Origin: Raphanus sativus
Lineage: Eukaryota; Streptophyta; Magnoliopsida; Brassicales; Brassicaceae
DNA: 64,000 nucleotides
Reading direction: 5' to 3'
Assembly: GCF_000801105.2 (NCBI RefSeq)
Contig: NW_026615365.1
Location: forward strand, 26,006 to 90,005
The notes under the pieces are model-generated. The model searched no databases and was not told where the DNA came from. It saw only the letters and a list, made by a program, of their open reading frames with translations. Numbering within the stretch: the first letter of the stretch is position 1; each line of letters starts with the position of its first letter. A program made the translations under genes and the position numbers. Positions 62,390 through 64,000 of this stretch are shown here, piece after piece.

Positions 62390-62880
62390 CAAGAGGTTAT
62401 GATAGGTTACTCCGATTCAGGGAAAGACGCTGGGAGTCACTCAGCTGCTTGGGAGCTATACAAAGCTCAAGAAGAGCTTGTGAAGGTCGCTAAGCAATAT
62501 GGAGTGAAGCCAACTATGTTTCATGGCCGTGGTGGCATAGTTAGAAGAGGAGGTGGTCCCACTCATCATGCTATATTGTCTCAGCCACCGGACACAGTTA
62601 ATGGCTCACTCCTGAGTGACAGTTGATCGTGAAGTCATTGAGCAGTCATTGTATGACAAACTTCTTGTCTCGAAAGATTTATGGGCCTTTGGAGAGAAAC
62701 TCAGAACCAACTTTGAAGAAACCAAGAGCCTCGTGCTCCAGGTAAACAAAAGCAAAAACAGAGTCCTCTGTTTCTTATTCCTTTTACTTTGCAGTGCCAT
62801 TAAAATCTTTTTGTTGCAGACTCTTGGACACAAAGATCTTCTTGAAGGGTATTGCCGCAGGATTGCAAAACACCGGTTAA
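62390..62880 (+). pseudogene. Rearranged PEPC pseudogene, segment copy 2
   Basis: Same fused PEPC blocks, same one-base insertion and same internal deletion as at 21998-22488, so the rearrangement predates the duplication. Small differences exist: the preceding bases read GTCCCGACGTTTCAAGAGG against GTCCCGCCGTTTCAAGAGG, and [10 protein letters not shown] replaces [10 protein letters not shown]. The SINE that follows in copy 1 is absent here. Confidence 0.85.
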
Positions 62881-63086
62881 ATGAGTGGGTCTCTGAGAGA
62901 AAGCAGACTTGAGTCTCTTTTCTGTCTTCCCTTTTATAGAATAATCTCTTTTTTTTTGAATCGAAAATAACAACTACGTTTAGATTACAGTAATATTTTA
63001 TGTATCCACACCGTTGAGAAAAAGTTTTATTCTTGTCGTTGTATTAAACTAAATACTGCTCTGTTTCTGAGACAGTGATCATCTTA

Positions 63087-63240
63087 AATATACTGTAATC
63101 TAAACGTAGTTGTTATTTCGATTCAAAAAAGAAGAGATTATTCTATAAAAGGGAAGACAGAAAAGAGACTCAAGTCTGCTTTCTCTCAGAGACCCACTCA
63201 TTTAACCGGTGTTTGCAATCCTGCGGCAATACCCTTCAGA
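63087..63240 (-). repeat. Inverted copy of the segment's 3' end
   Basis: The complement of this stretch matches about 62838-62992 (GAAGGGTATTGCCGCAGG through GTTTAGATTACAGTA). At AATCTCTTCTTTTTTGAATC and ACAGTATA it agrees with segment copy 1 rather than with the adjacent copy 2, and it lacks the SINE. It forms a near-palindrome with the sequence to its left. Confidence 0.88.
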
Positions 63241-64000
63241 AGATAAATTATGTTATCGGTTAGAACTCTTCCAAGAATCTCTCAATTAATTAGATATAAA
63301 GTTTTTAAATAAAGAAAATTGATACCAATCACATCATGACAAATACGCATTGAAGATCTCTAATAATAGTCTCTTTCAAAAGACAAGACGGTTTCTGCTC
63401 TCTCCTTTTTTTTTTCTTCTATTTTTCATTTTTTTAATGCAGACCTTTGGTGTAATACCACCATTGTGGATGTTTTCACAGCGCGTTTAATAGTTTAAAA
63501 TATTAATTTTGGACAAAGGGATATCAATTTTGGACACAAGCAGACAAAACGGGGACGTTCACCATAGCGAATGTGAGACCTGGCACTTATAACCTCTTCG
63601 CATGGGTTGCCGGACATATTGGCGACTATAAATACGAGCGTGAAATTACAATTACACCAGGTATATTTAATTTTATTTGCGTACAAATGTGACCTTTTTT
63701 TATTTTTTTTAACAAAAACCTTTTATTTGAAAATAAGGGTTACAATTTGGTATGACCGAAGTCATAGAATTTAAGAAATGATACATTAGTGAAAATGATC
63801 ATTACATGATTCATAACAATCTTTGCACTTGCATTGATTGACTTTTAGAAAGATGGATAGTGCTAGTATCTTCCTCAGTTACCTCTTCCTCAGTGATGTT
63901 GATTGCATTTGTTACTCCTTGGCTTTAGCTGTTGGTTTTACCGGTCTTTCCAGCAGGATTCTTCTTTCATGTGACTCATGTGTGTAAGTATAGGTCCCTA
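63241..64000 (+). repeat. Third partial segment copy (start, runs off the window)
   Basis: Direct copy of 59563-60302 (and 19158-19897 in copy 1), starting inside intron 11 of lyase B. It differs by scattered single-base indels (GTTATCGGTTAGAAC against GTTATCGGTAGAAC, GCATTGAAG against GCATGAAG). Confidence 0.92.
63519..63660 (+). pseudogene. Lyase B3 fragment: exon 12 only
   Basis: 142 bp, the same size as exon 12 of B1/B2, encoding GYQFWTQADKTGTFTIANVR through ITPG with intact acceptor (ACAAAG|GG) and donor (CAG|GTATAT). No upstream exons accompany it, since sequence to its left is the inverted fragment. It may continue into exon 13 beyond the window edge. Treated as a fragment. Confidence 0.75.

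Larger units (their letters stand above)
48042..63086. repeat. Segmental duplication, copy 2 (15.0 kb)
   Basis: Direct-orientation counterpart of 8819-22898. The offset changes from about 39,223 at the left to about 40,405 across gene B, through the private insertions described separately. The left part contains an expanded (AT)n run (about 48984-49015) and a 39-bp sequence near 49461-49503 absent from copy 1. The right end is at about 63086, where an inverted fragment begins. Confidence 0.95.

Noticed and set aside
1..64000. CRISPR arrays, prokaryotic operons, phage or bacterial islands
   Set aside because: All recognised genes are plant nuclear genes with introns, or plant transposons; no spaced direct-repeat arrays were seen.

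Overview
This is plant nuclear DNA, most likely from a member of the Brassicaceae. It has AT-rich introns with canonical GT/AG ends, a tRNA-derived SINE, Helitron ends of the Arabidopsis/Brassica type, Stowaway- and Emigrant-like MITEs, and the gene order AGL21-like MADS box, rhamnogalacturonan lyases, ELI3-type alcohol dehydrogenases. From memory that order matches Arabidopsis thaliana At4g37940 to At4g37990. Genus cannot be fixed from the sequence alone.

Layout. 1-1863: exons 1 and 2 of an AGL21-like MADS-box gene on the minus strand, continuing off the left edge. 2842-8818: MITEs, a LINE 3' remnant and AT-rich tandem repeats. 8819-22898: segment copy 1, holding two intact 15-exon rhamnogalacturonan lyase genes in tandem (A1, 668 aa; B1, 667 aa) and a rearranged phosphoenolpyruvate carboxylase pseudogene. 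22899-26310: a small Helitron, a LINE RNase H remnant and two adjacent long inverted-repeat elements carrying telomere-like repeats. 26543-35913: a 9.4-kb Mutator-like element (MULE) with a 9-bp target duplication and three apparently intact genes: a DUF1985/Ulp1-type cysteine protease, a GRF zinc-finger protein with a C-terminal membrane segment, and a 945-aa transposase. 38396-38989: another Helitron and a MITE. 39443-41590: intact ELI3/CAD-type gene. 43080-45551: a TRIM-like element, a tandem repeat and a Helitron end. 46209-47669: a second CAD gene with several frameshifts. 47942-48041: a 100-N assembly gap. 48042-63086: segment copy 2, in which lyase A2 is broken by a transposon in exon 7 and lyase B2 is intact. 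63087-64000: a short inverted piece of the segment end, then the start of a third partial copy with exon 12 of a lyase B3.

The two segment copies carry reciprocal insertions. Copy 1 alone has an Emigrant-like MITE and a SINE; copy 2 alone has a Helitron and a 648-bp inverted-repeat element. Each copy provides the empty site for the other's insertions. The copies are therefore distinct molecules, either true paralogous segments or two haplotypes placed in tandem by the assembler; the gap at the left edge of copy 2 leaves that open.

Functionally, the host genes are a root-type MADS regulator, secreted pectin-degrading lyases (PL4 family) acting on rhamnogalacturonan I in the wall, and cytosolic zinc alcohol dehydrogenases of the cinnamyl/aromatic alcohol class. 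Nothing suggests a joint pathway; they are syntenic neighbours. The most system-like object is the complete three-gene MULE.
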